A stretch of 64,000 bases of DNA from CAWEPK01 sp963835595 (GCA_963835595.1 CAWIGL010000002.1:992001-1056000); one strand, 5' to 3'; positions 42,412 through 52,274 are shown, counted from the stretch's first letter. Notes: a model not told the origin generated them from the letters alone. Translations and numbers: made by a program.

Positions 42412-43185
42412 CTACACATACGACCGCCTCTCCGCGAGCATACGCACCCCGTAGAGCAGCCCCAGGCCGATCCCGATGAGGATCAATACGAGTACGGCCG
42501 TCCCCTCGATGTCTGCGTTGGCGAGCTTCATGAATATCGCTACGGGCAGGGTCTCCGTCTTCATCGCCATCGAGCCTGCGACCGTAATCGTCGCGCCGAA
42601 TTCCCCCAGGGCCTTTGCCCACGTGAGGATGGAGGAGGCGATAATGCCCCGCCTGCTCAAGGGGAGCGTGACGGTGAAAAAGGCCCTCGCGGGAGACGCC
42701 CCCAGGGTCTTTGCTGCGTCTTCATACCTGGCCGGTATCTCGTCCATTGCCGCTTTTATGAGCCGCGTGGCAATCCCTACGGTTGTGATGAACTGAGCAA
42801 GGAGGATCCCGTAGACGGTGAAAACGATCCGCACGCCCCTGTCCTGGATAAAACCGCCGGCAGGGGTATTGAAGAAGATAAGGACCAGGGCGCCAAGGGC
42901 TACGGGCGAGACGATCAAGGGAAGTTCAAGCATCGTGTCCACGACCTGCCTGCCGGGGAACCTGTACCGCGAAAGGGCGTAAGCGGAAGGGACCGCAAAG
43001 AAGACGGAGACGGCCGTTGCGATTGTCGCCGTGAAAAGGCTCAGCCTGAGCGAAAAAAGCGTCGGCCCGGAGCGGAGCGTCTCAAGGAAAAGGGTCCCGT
43101 TGTAGAAGTAAAAGAGACAGAGTATGAGACCGCCGTAAAGGATGAAGATCGAGACGCTCGACGCGACGGCGAGGCGCTTGAACAT
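42412..43185 (-). CDS. Molybdate/tungstate-type ABC transporter permease
   Basis: The 257-residue form starts at ATG 43185, which overlaps the stop of the binding-protein gene (TAATG). Six membrane helices are predicted. The EAA loop reads YEDAAKTLGASPARAFFTVTLPLSRRGI, and AKALGEFGATITVAGS is typical of ModB/WtpB/TupB permeases. An in-frame ATG at 43200 is less likely given the overlap. It lies 27 bp before the ATPase gene. Confidence 0.92.
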   Translation of the reverse strand: MFKRLAVASSVSIFILYGGLILCLFYFYNGTLFLETLRSGPTLFSLRLSLFTATIATAVSVFFAVPSAYALSRYRFPGRQVVDTMLELPLIVSPVALGALVLIFFNTPAGGFIQDRGVRIVFTVYGILLAQFITTVGIATRLIKAAMDEIPARYEDAAKTLGASPARAFFTVTLPLSRRGIIASSILTWAKALGEFGATITVAGSMAMKTETLPVAIFMKLANADIEGTAVLVLILIGIGLGLLYGVRMLAERRSYV

Positions 43186-44036
43186 TACTTCGCTGTCCAA
43201 TCGGGCGGGAGCGTATATTCCCCGCCTACCGGCTTTTTACCGCCCAGCCAGCGGAAGGCCTCTTCGGGCGAGCCGAAGTAATCGTATTTACGGAAGATCG
43301 CTTCGGACTCGGGGGACAGGAGAAAATCGATGAGCTTGCGCGCCCCGTCCTTGTTCCTGCTGAACGCCATGACGCCAACCCGCGACGCCCCTATGCGCCG
43401 GACCTCGTCGGGCTTCAGCTTCACGGTCTCCACCTTGTCGGGATACCATCCCTGGAGATAGTGGAAGCCTATGACGGCGTCTACCTGCTTGAGGACGAGG
43501 AGCGTGGCGAGCTTGTTGATATCCTCCGCGTAGGTGACGATGTTCGACCTGAAAAGGGCCTTCTCGCGGGCATTGAGCGCCTTCTCCACGATCTCGACCG
43601 TAAGGGCGCCGACGTAGACAAGCTCAGGGTTCCCTATAGCCACCCTGACCCCCGGCTTGAGGAGGTCCTTCAGTCCGGCGATATGCTTCGGGTTGCCTTT
43701 CTGGACATCGATGCAGGGGACTACGTATGCCATCCCCCGGACGGAATCGGGCACGATCAGCCCTTTGCCTGCCGCCTTCTCCATGATGTCGGGGGACGGG
43801 GCGATGAAGAGGTCGCCCTGCTTGACGAGGAGCATCTGGCTGAACAGGGTGGGCGCGCCTGCGTAAATCGCGCTTACCTTGGCGCCGGTATTCTTCTGGA
43901 ACGATTCGATGATCTCTTCGACGGGCTTTTTGAAGCCCGCGCCGCAGAAAACCTGCAAGCCTTCATCTGCAAGGCCGCCCGCAGCCCATCCGAAAACCAG
44001 CGCAACGGCAAAGGCGAAAACCAGGCTTTTTCTCAT
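43185..44036 (-). CDS. Oxyanion-binding protein of the Mo/W-type ABC transporter
   Basis: The 283-residue protein starts MRKSLVFAFAVALVFGWAAGGLADEG, a signal peptide. The rest is ModA-like: LQVFCGAGFKKPVEEIIESFQKNTGAKVSAIYAGAPTLFSQMLLVKQGDLFIAPS, then GNPELVYVGALTVEIVEKAL and VIGFHYLQGWYPDKVE. The GAG start and APTL loop correspond to anion-binding segments. Molybdate, tungstate or another oxyanion cannot be told apart by eye. The long 5' extension of the frame to 44207 is not family-like. Confidence 0.9.
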   Translation of the reverse strand: MRKSLVFAFAVALVFGWAAGGLADEGLQVFCGAGFKKPVEEIIESFQKNTGAKVSAIYAGAPTLFSQMLLVKQGDLFIAPSPDIMEKAAGKGLIVPDSVRGMAYVVPCIDVQKGNPKHIAGLKDLLKPGVRVAIGNPELVYVGALTVEIVEKALNAREKALFRSNIVTYAEDINKLATLLVLKQVDAVIGFHYLQGWYPDKVETVKLKPDEVRRIGASRVGVMAFSRNKDGARKLIDFLLSPESEAIFRKYDYFGSPEEAFRWLGGKKPVGGEYTLPPDWTAK

Positions 44037-44053
44037 TATGCGCACCCCATATC

Positions 44054-44773
44054 TTATTCGGAGCACGGGCAATACCGTGCATATCCCTTCAAGGCGGCAA
44101 GGCCCGATATAGTGACGCCGTAGAAGACGACGGGCTTCTTGCCGAGGAAAGAGCCGATCGTCCCGTTTACGCAGGTGGAGCCCGTCGCAAGGATGAGATC
44201 GCCCCACGACAGGACTTCGCCGGTCTTTTCGGGGCCTTCAACAGTCAGGCCGAAGCGCAAGGCCCCGATGTTGTCCTTGTCGAGGTCGACGACGCGGAGG
44301 GAGAAGGCGCCCGACAATTTCTCGATCATGGCGGGCTGATACCCGATGAAGGCGATCCTCGGCATCCCGAACCGCTCCCTCACGAAGGCGGGAAGCTGCT
44401 CCGCGCAGACTTTAGGCTTGCCGTCCTTGCAGTGGACCGTATTGGACACCCGGCCGCAGTGGCGCATGACCGCGTTGAACCCGGCAATGCATACGGCGCG
44501 CCCGAAGTTGTCCTTCATCTCCAGGTCCATCAGGTCGTCGAGAGAGCCGACGAAGTTCCCCGGCATGTCGGTGAACGCATGACCCCGCGCGCCCCTGAAC
44601 GCCGCCTCGACGATGACCTCCTTGCCTTTAAGAAGAGGGTAATCCATCCGGTCCGGCTTGCCGATCGCCTCTCCGGCGGCGAGCGGCCTTGCCGATACGA
44701 CCGTAAGGGGCTCCTCCATCATGTGCCCTGCTATCGCTCCAAGCTCTGCCCTTATCAGGCTGAAATAATCCAT
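44054..44773 (-). CDS. DUF364-family Rossmann-like protein (putative metal chelation)
   Basis: This 239-residue protein matches the DUF4213/DUF364 plan. The N-terminal part has MMEEPLTVVSARPLAAGEAIG. The C-terminal Rossmann part has GRAVCIAGFNAVMRHCGRVSNTVHC, RIAFIGYQPAMIEKLSGAFSLRVVDLDKDNIG and LILATGSTCVNGTIGSFLGKKPVVFYGVTISG. DUF364 proteins are found with Mo/W or nickel uptake genes and are proposed to bind heavy metals; the mechanism is unknown. It precedes the binding-protein gene by 17 bp and heads the transporter operon. Confidence 0.85.
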   Translation of the reverse strand: MDYFSLIRAELGAIAGHMMEEPLTVVSARPLAAGEAIGKPDRMDYPLLKGKEVIVEAAFRGARGHAFTDMPGNFVGSLDDLMDLEMKDNFGRAVCIAGFNAVMRHCGRVSNTVHCKDGKPKVCAEQLPAFVRERFGMPRIAFIGYQPAMIEKLSGAFSLRVVDLDKDNIGALRFGLTVEGPEKTGEVLSWGDLILATGSTCVNGTIGSFLGKKPVVFYGVTISGLAALKGYARYCPCSE

Positions 44774-44945
44774 TTTTAGACCTCCCGCTCAACAGATTCG
44801 ATTGCACTGTCGGGTCTCCTGCCCCCTTGGAATCAGGGGGGCCTCCCCGTTTCGCGCCGCCGATAACGGTTCGATATATACAAGTGACTATAACGCACCG
44901 GAAAGAAAAAAGGAAGAGAAAAATCTTTGAATGGGCAGGATTGTC

Positions 44946-45419
44946 TTATTCGACGCTGCTTTCCCGCAACTGGACCATCACCGCCTCGCCCTGCGCGCAG
45001 ACCTCGCCTTCCGCAGACATCGTTACGGTGACGATCACCTTCCGCCCCTTGATCTCTTTGACCCTGCCTTTAAGCTCCAGGACCGTCCCCATAGGCGTCG
45101 GCTTCAGGTAATCGACCTTCAAAGAGGCAGTAACGAACCGGTAAAGGGGCCGGTCCCCCAATTGAAAACCGCCTTCCCGCATCTTTGCGGCTGCCGCGGT
45201 AGCGGCGCCGTGACAGTCAATCAGCGAGGCGATAAACCCACCGTAGGCGTTTCCGGGCGAACCCCCCGTGTAGCACGCCTTCGGCGTGAAACGGCAGATG
45301 CTTTGCTCGCCGTCCCAATAGCTCTTGATCCGCCAGCCGTCCTTGTTGAGCGGCCCGCACCCGAAGCAATGGGCAAACTCCTCCGGGTAGTAATCCTGAA
45401 TAGCCTTATCGCCCATCAT
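44946..45419 (-). CDS. PaaI/hotdog-fold thioesterase family protein
   Basis: The 157-residue form begins MMGDKAIQDYYPEEFAHCFGCGPLNKDG, with GAAAGGGGG upstream. The hotdog core includes ICRFTPKACYTGGSPGNAYGGFIASLIDCHGAATAAAA, with the Asp/His pair where PaaI enzymes bind substrate. VDYLKPTPMGTVLELKGRVKEIKGRKVIVTVTM follows. The CFGCG start is typical of one thioesterase subgroup. Its acyl-CoA substrate is unknown. It lies inside the long inverted-repeat pair but does not overlap the transporter genes. Confidence 0.88.
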   Translation of the reverse strand: MMGDKAIQDYYPEEFAHCFGCGPLNKDGWRIKSYWDGEQSICRFTPKACYTGGSPGNAYGGFIASLIDCHGAATAAAAKMREGGFQLGDRPLYRFVTASLKVDYLKPTPMGTVLELKGRVKEIKGRKVIVTVTMSAEGEVCAQGEAVMVQLRESSVE

Positions 45420-45579
45420 GCCCCCTTTCACGCCCCGCCGGCAAGGCAGGCTTAACGATTTATATAATGCGGATAAGACGATGTCAATATGGCTGCCTCC
45501 TGGGCAGGGCAAGTACAAGGACTCAAGGCTGGCGCAACATCTGTTGCGGCCTATTAAGATCTGCGGTCGAACTCCTCCA

Positions 45580-45940
45580 GGCTTGGACTCGCGCCTCCCC
45601 GGGTCTCGCCAATGCACGCTTTCATAGTAAGATGGAGTCTTCATACCCGTACTCTATCTCACCGTAAGCCGAGGCCCGCCCCACAGCCGGCCGCCGCTAA
45701 CGGAATAAAGAGCATATTGGAAGGCGGCGGCAAGAGCGGGCTTTACTGTATCCATTGTTGGGATATTAGGAAGTCGATTTAATTCCCAAGGGGCGCGGGA
45801 TATGACGGGCAAGAAGCGGCTGTGTATGAGGATGCAGATTTCGTGAAGCGCAAGGGTCGGGGCGCGGAGGCGTACTTTTTGGTACGTCGGAGCGCTCGGC
45901 CCGCAGCGCGACGCGAAAGGTGCGCCTCAGACGCAGCCGC
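45580..45940 (-). repeat. Long inverted repeat, right arm
   Basis: This is the reverse-complement partner of 40717-41251. It lacks the REP insertion found in the left arm (about 58 bp shorter at that place). It contains the micro-ORF MKTPSYYESVHWR reading leftwards from 45644. The 45420-46025 gap is otherwise empty. The 4.3-kb segment between the arms carries five minus-strand genes. Confidence 0.85.
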
Positions 45941-46025
45941 ATAGCATATCGCCCGGCGAGTTGCGCGCGGGCGGGGGCATATGATAGACTGCGTTACCAT
46001 CGAAAATGTACGGAAAGGCACGCTG

Positions 46026-47162
46026 ATGAACATCCCCATGATAAACCTGAAGCAACAGTATAAAAAGGTGCGCAAGGGCCTTTTGCCTAAGCTCCACGAG
46101 ATACTCGACGAGCAGAAGCTGATAATGGGAAGATACTGCGGGGAGCTCGAAAAGGCCGTTGCGGACTTTTCAGGCCTGCCCCATGCAGTCGGCTGCGCGA
46201 GCGGCACGGACGCCCTCATCCTCGCGCTCATGGCGCTAGGCATAAAGGGTGGCGACGAGGTCATAACGACCCCATACACGTTCTTTGCGACGGCCGGCTC
46301 GATCCACCTTACGGGCGGCAGGCCCGTCTTCATCGATATAAACGCCTCCGACATGAACATGGACCCCGGCCTCCTGGAGCAGGCGATCACGCCGAAAACG
46401 CGCGCCATAATGGTCGTTCATCTCTTCGGCAAGCTGTGCGACATGGACGCGGTCCGGGCCGTCGCGGAAAAGCACGGGCTGGCCGTCATCGAGGACATGG
46501 CGCAATCGTTTGGGGCAAGGCGGGGCGGCGTTGCCTCCGGCGCCTTCGGCGACATCGCGGCCATAAGCTTTTACCCCACGAAGAACTTAGGCGGCATAGG
46601 GGAAGGCGGCATGGTGCTTACGAAGCGGGCCGACCTCTTCGAGCGGGCGAGGAAGCTCAGGGTGCACGGCATGAACGAGCACGCCTACCATCACGAGATG
46701 ATAGGCATCAACAGCAGGCTTGACGAGATAAAGGCGTGCGCCCTGGTCGAGAAGTTCCCCAGCATGGAGGAGTGGAACCGGAAGCGCATCGCGAACGCCA
46801 TGTACTACAACGGGGCGTTCGGCGACCTTCCCATAAAGCTGCCGGAGAATGATGGCAAAGGCGACCATATCTTCCACCAGTACGTCATACGTCTGGAGCG
46901 GAGGGACGAGCTGAAGGGCTTCCTCCAGAATAAGGGCGTCCAGACGGGCATCTACTACCCCCTGCCACTCCACCTGCAGGAGTGCTTCGGATACCTGGGG
47001 TACAAAAAAGGCACATTCAGGGTGGCCGAGGAAGCGGCGCTGACAAGCCTCGCCCTCCCCGTCTACCCAGAGCTTAAAAAAACGGAGAAAGAATACATAG
47101 TCGCTTCCGTCAGGGAGTTCTTCGGCAAAGGCCCAACGTCCAGGGGAGGAAAGGCGCGCTAA
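46026..47162 (+). CDS. DegT/DnrJ/EryC1/StrS-family PLP aminotransferase
   Basis: This 378-residue protein starts at MNIPMINLKQQYKKVRKGLL; an upstream in-frame ATG at 45981 is less likely. PLP-site motifs are VGCASGTDALILAL, TTPYTFFATAGSIHL, VIEDMAQSFGA and SFYPTKNLGGIGEGG with the Schiff-base Lys. It transaminates nucleotide-linked keto sugars for surface polysaccharides, typically using glutamate. No sugar pathway genes adjoin it, except a nucleotide-sugar dehydrogenase 3.5 kb away. The HNH gene follows by 12 bp. Confidence 0.92.
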   Translation: MNIPMINLKQQYKKVRKGLLPKLHEILDEQKLIMGRYCGELEKAVADFSGLPHAVGCASGTDALILALMALGIKGGDEVITTPYTFFATAGSIHLTGGRPVFIDINASDMNMDPGLLEQAITPKTRAIMVVHLFGKLCDMDAVRAVAEKHGLAVIEDMAQSFGARRGGVASGAFGDIAAISFYPTKNLGGIGEGGMVLTKRADLFERARKLRVHGMNEHAYHHEMIGINSRLDEIKACALVEKFPSMEEWNRKRIANAMYYNGAFGDLPIKLPENDGKGDHIFHQYVIRLERRDELKGFLQNKGVQTGIYYPLPLHLQECFGYLGYKKGTFRVAEEAALTSLALPVYPELKKTEKEYIVASVREFFGKGPTSRGGKAR

Positions 47163-47174
47163 AGGGGGAGCGAT

Positions 47175-47501
47175 ATGAGGAAAAAGGGCTACCATATCGT
47201 CAGGCGACCGGGCGGACCCGCGCGGGGCGAAAAGACGGCCGAGGAGATCATAAAGGAGGCAAGACAGGCGGTCAAGGGCGGCTACCGCGAGCAATCCCTC
47301 GCGATCCACGGCCTCATCTGCGCGAAGTGCGGCCGTGAGTTCGAGCCCGAGGACAGGCGCCTCCTTACGGTGCACCACCGGGACGGCAACCCCAACAACA
47401 ACCCCCCGGACGGCTCGAACTGGGAGAACCTCTGCGTCTACTGCCATGACGACGAGCACAGCAGGGGCCTGACGGGGGACTACCACGACCGCAAGAGGTG
47501 A
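47175..47501 (+). CDS. HNH nuclease-family protein (YajD-like)
   Basis: This 108-residue protein has an HNH/zinc motif. It reads LICAKCGREFEPEDRRLLTVHHRDGNPNNNPPDGSNWENLCVYCHDDEHSRGLTGDY, with CxxC and CxxC zinc pairs and the catalytic HH...N...H order. YajD-type proteins are small, stand-alone and of unknown substrate. GGGGGAG lies upstream of the ATG. It follows the aminotransferase gene closely, without obvious functional link. Confidence 0.88.
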   Translation: MRKKGYHIVRRPGGPARGEKTAEEIIKEARQAVKGGYREQSLAIHGLICAKCGREFEPEDRRLLTVHHRDGNPNNNPPDGSNWENLCVYCHDDEHSRGLTGDYHDRKR

Positions 47502-47640
47502 CGTGCACGAAGGAGACCGCCGGGCGGATTTCGGGGGCCGGAGAGCCCTTTACAACGCAAAGGCGATATTATAAAACATATCCGCGCCCTTCCGTCTGTA
47601 TAAACGAGGGTGCGGAAAACGAAGATACGGAGGCAACTAT

Positions 47641-48855
47641 ATGCGGATAAGCCAGAGGCGGATTTTCTCCTCTATTCTTTGCGCGGCGCTTTCGCTCCTC
47701 GTGTGCTCTGCCCTTGTCGCCGCCCAGGAGCAGAACAACACGCCCCGGCTTAAGGGGCCTGAGAGGGGCATCGCCGTTTTCACCGAGTTCTCCGGCGTCA
47801 CCGTCGGCATAGGCGAGCCGGTGAGAATGGAGCTGGTCCTCGTCAACAAGGGACGCACCGACGAGACGATCAACGTGCGGCCTACCGACGTCCCGAAGGG
47901 CTGGAAGGTCACTCTCAAGGGGGGCAGCTACGACGTATCGGGCCTTTACGTCCCGGCGGGAAAGACGAAGAACGTAACGTTGAGCCTGGAGCCGGCTAAG
48001 GGCATGCGCCCCGGCGATTACGTCTTCAGCTTCGGGGCGGCGACCGCGGACGGGGCGTTCAGCGCGCGCGACAGCCTCAAGGTCAGCGTGATGACGAAGA
48101 CGGCCGAGGGCAACGACATACAGCTGACGACCTCGTACCCGGTCCTCCGCGGCCCGACGGACTCGAAATTCGAGTTCTCCCTGGAGGTGCTAAACAAGAG
48201 CGAGGCGGACAGGACGCTCAACATCATCGCCCTGGGTCCCGAGAAGTGGGAGATCACCACAAAGCCTGCCTACGAGGAGAAGCAGATATCGAGCTTCAGG
48301 GTGAAGGGCGGCCAGAGCCAGAACGTGACGGTCCAGGTGACGCCGGCGAAAGACGCGCCGTCGGGCGAATACCCCATCATCGTCCGCGTCTCTTCGGGAG
48401 AGAAGAGGGCGGAAGCGAAGCTCCTCGTAGTGCTTACGGGCATTTACAAGCTGGACGCGGCGACGCCGAACAACCTCCTTTCCATCGAGGCGGTGCCGGG
48501 GCAGGTATCGCGGTTCAGCTTCTTCGTCAAGAACACGGGCTCGGCAGTAAACAGCCGCATCACCTTCGATGCCTTCAAGCCCGAGAACTGGACGGTCGAA
48601 TTCAAACCGGACAAGATCGACGGGCTGAAGCCCGGCGACGTGAAACAGGTCGAGGTGAGCGTGAAGCCGAACGCCCAGGCCCTCGTCGGCGACTACTCCG
48701 TAGGCATCGGGATAACCGGCGAAAAGGCCGACAAGACCCTGGAGATGCGGGTGACCGTGCGGTCGTCTTCCGCCTGGGGCTGGATAGGGATAGGCATTAT
48801 TCTTTTTGTGATCGCCGGGCTTTGCGCCCTCTTCGTCTGGCTCGGGAGACGTTAA
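47641..48855 (+). CDS. Exported NEW3-domain protein with C-terminal anchor
   Basis: This 404-residue protein has a signal peptide cut near LVAA. It carries three Ig-like NEW3/alpha-galactosidase-associated repeats. Each contains a block such as VPKGWKVTLKGGSYDVSGLYVPAGKTKNVTLSLEPAKGM or GPEKWEITTKPAYEEKQISSFRVKGGQSQNVTVQVTP. A C-terminal membrane helix (WIGIGIILFVIAGLCALFVWLGRR) anchors it on the outer face of the inner membrane. It is co-transcribed with an ABC ATPase and permease and is probably their extracytoplasmic part. Confidence 0.88.
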   Translation: MRISQRRIFSSILCAALSLLVCSALVAAQEQNNTPRLKGPERGIAVFTEFSGVTVGIGEPVRMELVLVNKGRTDETINVRPTDVPKGWKVTLKGGSYDVSGLYVPAGKTKNVTLSLEPAKGMRPGDYVFSFGAATADGAFSARDSLKVSVMTKTAEGNDIQLTTSYPVLRGPTDSKFEFSLEVLNKSEADRTLNIIALGPEKWEITTKPAYEEKQISSFRVKGGQSQNVTVQVTPAKDAPSGEYPIIVRVSSGEKRAEAKLLVVLTGIYKLDAATPNNLLSIEAVPGQVSRFSFFVKNTGSAVNSRITFDAFKPENWTVEFKPDKIDGLKPGDVKQVEVSVKPNAQALVGDYSVGIGITGEKADKTLEMRVTVRSSSAWGWIGIGIILFVIAGLCALFVWLGRR

Positions 48856-48856
48856 C

Positions 48857-49609
48857 GTGGATGGACAGCCTGTCATCGAAACCGTCGGTCTGAGCAAGGT
48901 GTACGGCTCTCAGACTGCGGTCGAAAACCTGACGCTGAGCATCGAGGAGGGGGAGGTCTTCGGGTTCCTCGGTCCGAACGGCGCGGGCAAGACGACGACC
49001 CTCCTCATGCTCCTCGGCCTCACCTCACCGACCTCCGGCCTGGCGAGGGTCTGCGGCTTCGACCCTGCCAGGGACCCCGTCAGGGTGAAGGAAAGGGTCG
49101 GCTACCTGCCGGAGAACGTGGGCTTTTACGATGACATGGACGCGAGGCAGAACCTGCGCTTCGTGGCCAGGCTGAACCGCCTGCCCGATAAGGTGTCCGC
49201 CCCCAAAATCGACGCCCTGCTCGACACCGTCGGCCTTCTTGATGAGGCCGAAAAAAAGGTGGGGGCCTATTCCAAGGGGATGCGGCAGAGGCTCGGCATC
49301 GCCGAGGTGCTCGTCAAATCTCCGAAGGTCGTTTTCCTCGACGAGCCGACTGTCGGCCTCGACCCGGACGGGACGAACCGGATGCTCGATATGATCCATT
49401 CCCTGAGCAGGGACAAGGGCATCACGGTCTTTCTCTCTTCCCACCTGCTCGACCAGGTGCAGCGCATCTGCGACAGGGTGGGCATCATGATTAAGGGTAA
49501 GCTGGTGGCGGCAGGCCGTATGGACGACCTCGCCCGTGAGAAGCTGGGCATCGGGACGGGGGAGTTCACCCTCGAGGAAATCTACATGAAATATTTCAAG
49601 GAGGCCTGA
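48857..49609 (+). CDS. ABC transporter ATP-binding protein (ABC-2 type exporter)
   Basis: This 250-residue protein has Walker A GPNGAGKTTTLLML (near residue 41), the Q-loop area YLPENVGFYDDMDARQNLRF, signature YSKGMRQRLGIAEVLV and Walker B KVVFLDEPTVGLDPDGT, then SSHLLDQVQRICDRVGIM. The fold is that of CcmA/NatA-like ATPases, which drive ABC-2 exporters. The ATG lies 1 base after the NEW3 gene stop, so translation is coupled. The substrate is unknown. Confidence 0.94.
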   Translation: MDGQPVIETVGLSKVYGSQTAVENLTLSIEEGEVFGFLGPNGAGKTTTLLMLLGLTSPTSGLARVCGFDPARDPVRVKERVGYLPENVGFYDDMDARQNLRFVARLNRLPDKVSAPKIDALLDTVGLLDEAEKKVGAYSKGMRQRLGIAEVLVKSPKVVFLDEPTVGLDPDGTNRMLDMIHSLSRDKGITVFLSSHLLDQVQRICDRVGIMIKGKLVAAGRMDDLAREKLGIGTGEFTLEEIYMKYFKEA

Positions 49610-49611
49610 GG

Positions 49612-50574
49612 TTGGGCGGCATCTTTTCGATATTCAGGAAGGAAATGGAGGACTACTTCTCCAGCACCAGGTTCGTGCTGATCGCTGCGCTGATCGTGAT
49701 GGTCGGCATCATCGTCGCTGCTATGGTCGGCATGTCCATCCGGGAAGAGGTCAGGGGCATGGCCAAGCCGACGCTCCTCTTCCTCTACCTCTTCACATCG
49801 ACGGGCAAGCTCTTCTCCTTCGTCCAGTTCATCGGATTCTTCGGTCCCCTGATCGGCATAGTCCTCGGCTTCGACGCGATCAACCGGGAGCGGGCCTCGC
49901 GCACGCTCGCCAAGCTCGTCTCCCAGCCCATTTACAGGGACGCGATCATAAACGGCAAATTCCTCGCGGGCGTCGCCACCATCGCGATTATCCTCGTCTC
50001 CATCGTGCTCATCATATCGGGCATCGGCATCCGTATGCTCGGCATCGTCCCCGGTGTCGAGGAGGTGCTGCGCCTCGCCGTCTACCTGGTGGTCAGCCTG
50101 CTTTACATCTCTTTCTGGCTGGGCATCTCGATCCTTTTCAGCGTCATCTTCAAGAGCACGTCCACCTCGGCGCTCGCTGCCCTCGCCTTGTGGATATTCT
50201 CGTCCTTCCTGGTGCCCCTCGCGGCAGGCTTCGTCTCGGACGCCGTGGCGCCGGTCGGGCAGACGAGCGGGAGCGAGATCGAGGCTGTATTGAAGCACGA
50301 GGAGGTACAGCGGATCATATCCCTCTTTTCCCCGACGAAGGTTTACGGTGACGCCACCTCCACCGTGCTCGACCCTATGCGCAAGACGACAAGCTCAGTG
50401 GTGCTGGTCGGCCCCCTCGAAAGGATGTCGCAGGAGCGCTTCCAGAACCCCTTGCCCGTTCGGGACAGCCTGGCCATCGTGGCCCCCTACCTCGTCTCGC
50501 TCTTTGCGCTCACGTTCCTCTGCTTCGGCATCTGCTACCTGGTCTTCATCAAGCAGGAGATAAGGACGATCTAG
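49612..50574 (+). CDS. ABC-2 type transporter permease
   Basis: This 320-residue membrane protein starts with TTG at 49612, with AAGGAGG upstream overlapping the ATPase gene end. It begins GGIFSIFRKEMEDYFSSTRFVLIAAL and has six helices, with a long outer loop after the fifth, as in NosY/YhaP-like permeases. It forms one exporter with the preceding ATPase and the anchored NEW3 protein. Nitrous-oxide type or gliding-type relatives exist, so the cargo is open. Confidence 0.9.
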   Translation: MGGIFSIFRKEMEDYFSSTRFVLIAALIVMVGIIVAAMVGMSIREEVRGMAKPTLLFLYLFTSTGKLFSFVQFIGFFGPLIGIVLGFDAINRERASRTLAKLVSQPIYRDAIINGKFLAGVATIAIILVSIVLIISGIGIRMLGIVPGVEEVLRLAVYLVVSLLYISFWLGISILFSVIFKSTSTSALAALALWIFSSFLVPLAAGFVSDAVAPVGQTSGSEIEAVLKHEEVQRIISLFSPTKVYGDATSTVLDPMRKTTSSVVLVGPLERMSQERFQNPLPVRDSLAIVAPYLVSLFALTFLCFGICYLVFIKQEIRTI

Positions 50575-50637
50575 CGCAATCGCCGGGGCGCGGAAGCGTT
50601 TACGCCCTCCCCTTCACCAACGGATGGTGCTCCTTTT

Positions 50638-52274
50638 TCAGGTGCGAGCCTTGCGCACCTGGTCCTTGATCCTCTGTATGTGGCCCCTTCCCAGCCCCTT
50701 CACCTCGCAGCCGAGCTCGAAATAGCGTTTGATCCGGTCGTCGGAGAGGATGCCGAAGCAGTCGACGACGGCAACCGGGTGGCCTGCGGAAGCGACTATG
50801 GCATCCGGGTCGAGGTCGAGATACGGCTCGTGGCGGACGGCGAGGACCAGGGCGTCGATGCCGGAGAGGGCTGCGGGGAGGTCCTTCCGGACCTTGAGGT
50901 CTTTGAGCTTCTTCTGGTTGCGGAAGAAGACCGCCTTGCTCGCCGACGGGTAGTCGTCCTGGTTCTCGAACTCCCACCACCTGTCAACGTAGGGGTCATG
51001 CACCCTGATCTCCGCGCCCATCTCCGATAAGCGTCTTATGAGCACCTCGGAGCCGCTGTAGCGGGTATCGCCCACGTCTTCCCTGTAGGATGCGCCCAGG
51101 ATGAGCACTTCGGCGCTCGCTATGGGGACGTTCATGTTGCGAAGTGCGTCCCTGACTACCTGGGCGGCGTGGAGGGAGCGGGTGTCGTTTATGTCGATTG
51201 CCAGGGGGGTGATGCGGAAGGTGTCGTCCTCGAAGCCGAGGATGTGCTTATTCGCCCATATGCCAAGGCCCCCGTCTTTCGGTAGGCAGTAGCCCCCTAT
51301 GCCGGGGCCGGGGAAGATCATGTTGCTGTGGGTCGGGCGCATCTTTATCGCCTTTATCACCTTTACGATATCGACCCCGTTCCTCTCGGCAAAGAGGCTC
51401 CACTCGTCGAGGAAGGCAAGGATGGTCGCCCTGTAGCTGTTCTCCACGACCTTCGCCGTCTCCGACTCTATCGGCCTGTCGAGGACGGTGAGGGGGAATT
51501 TCTTCGTGTTGATAACCTCGGTAAGGAACTTCACCACACGGTCTTTCGCTTCTTCGTTGACGCCGGAGCAGACGCGCCAGAAGTCGCGGATGGAGGCGAC
51601 ATACTCCCTGCCCGGCATGACGCGCTCGTAGCTGTGGGCAAGGAGGGGGTCGGATGTAATGCCCCTCTGGCGGAAGATCTTCCGTCATGGCGGGCAGGGC
51701 GATCTGCTCGGTGGTGCCGGGGGCCACGGTCGTCTCGATGAGGACGAGGCAGTCGGGCCTTATACGGTGGGCGATGATGTCGAACGATTCTTCGAGGGCG
51801 CCCATCTCCACGTGGCCGCGTGCGCACGTTGCCCAGGTCGTTCTTCGCGTAGTCGAGCTGGACATCGACAACGACAACGTCCGCGAATTTGAGGACATCG
51901 TACACATAGGTGGCGACAAGGGTCTTCTTCTCAAGGACGCACCGTCTTATCATCGGCTCGACCTCGGGGTCCTCCGCCTTCACGGGTGAGATGCCCTCGT
52001 TGATAAGGGGTATCTTCCAGTAGCTCCGCGCGCTCGGCCTCTGCATGCCGATTGCGAGCTTGGAGGGCTCGCCTTCCGCGTCCGTCGTGTCCGCTATGAT
52101 GGCGGCCATGACTGCGCCGACGAAGCCGACGCCCATGACGACTACGATCTCCTGTCCTTTGGCCCTCGCCGCGTTGGCAAGGGCCTCCATGCGGGCGAGC
52201 TCCGGGCGATAGTCTGCGTCGCTCGGCAGGGGATAGATGGCGCCGTCGGGGCTGACCGATACGGGGTTTTCCAC
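50638..52274 (-). CDS. Nucleotide-sugar (UDP-Glc/GDP-Man type) dehydrogenase, two frame breaks
   Basis: An N-terminal extension of about 40 residues precedes the NAD Rossmann fold (EIVVVMGVGFVGAVMAAIIAD). The middle frame (near 51690-51820) has GHVEMGALEESFDIIAHRIRPDCLVLIETTVAPGTTEQI. The last frame has SETAKVVENSYRATILAF, NMIFPGPGIGGYCLPKD (catalytic Cys) and GASYREDVGDTRYSGSEVLI. Breaks lie near 51822 and 51685, and both flanks are conserved. It oxidises a sugar nucleotide to the uronic acid. The 40-residue extension is unusual for the family. Confidence 0.85.
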
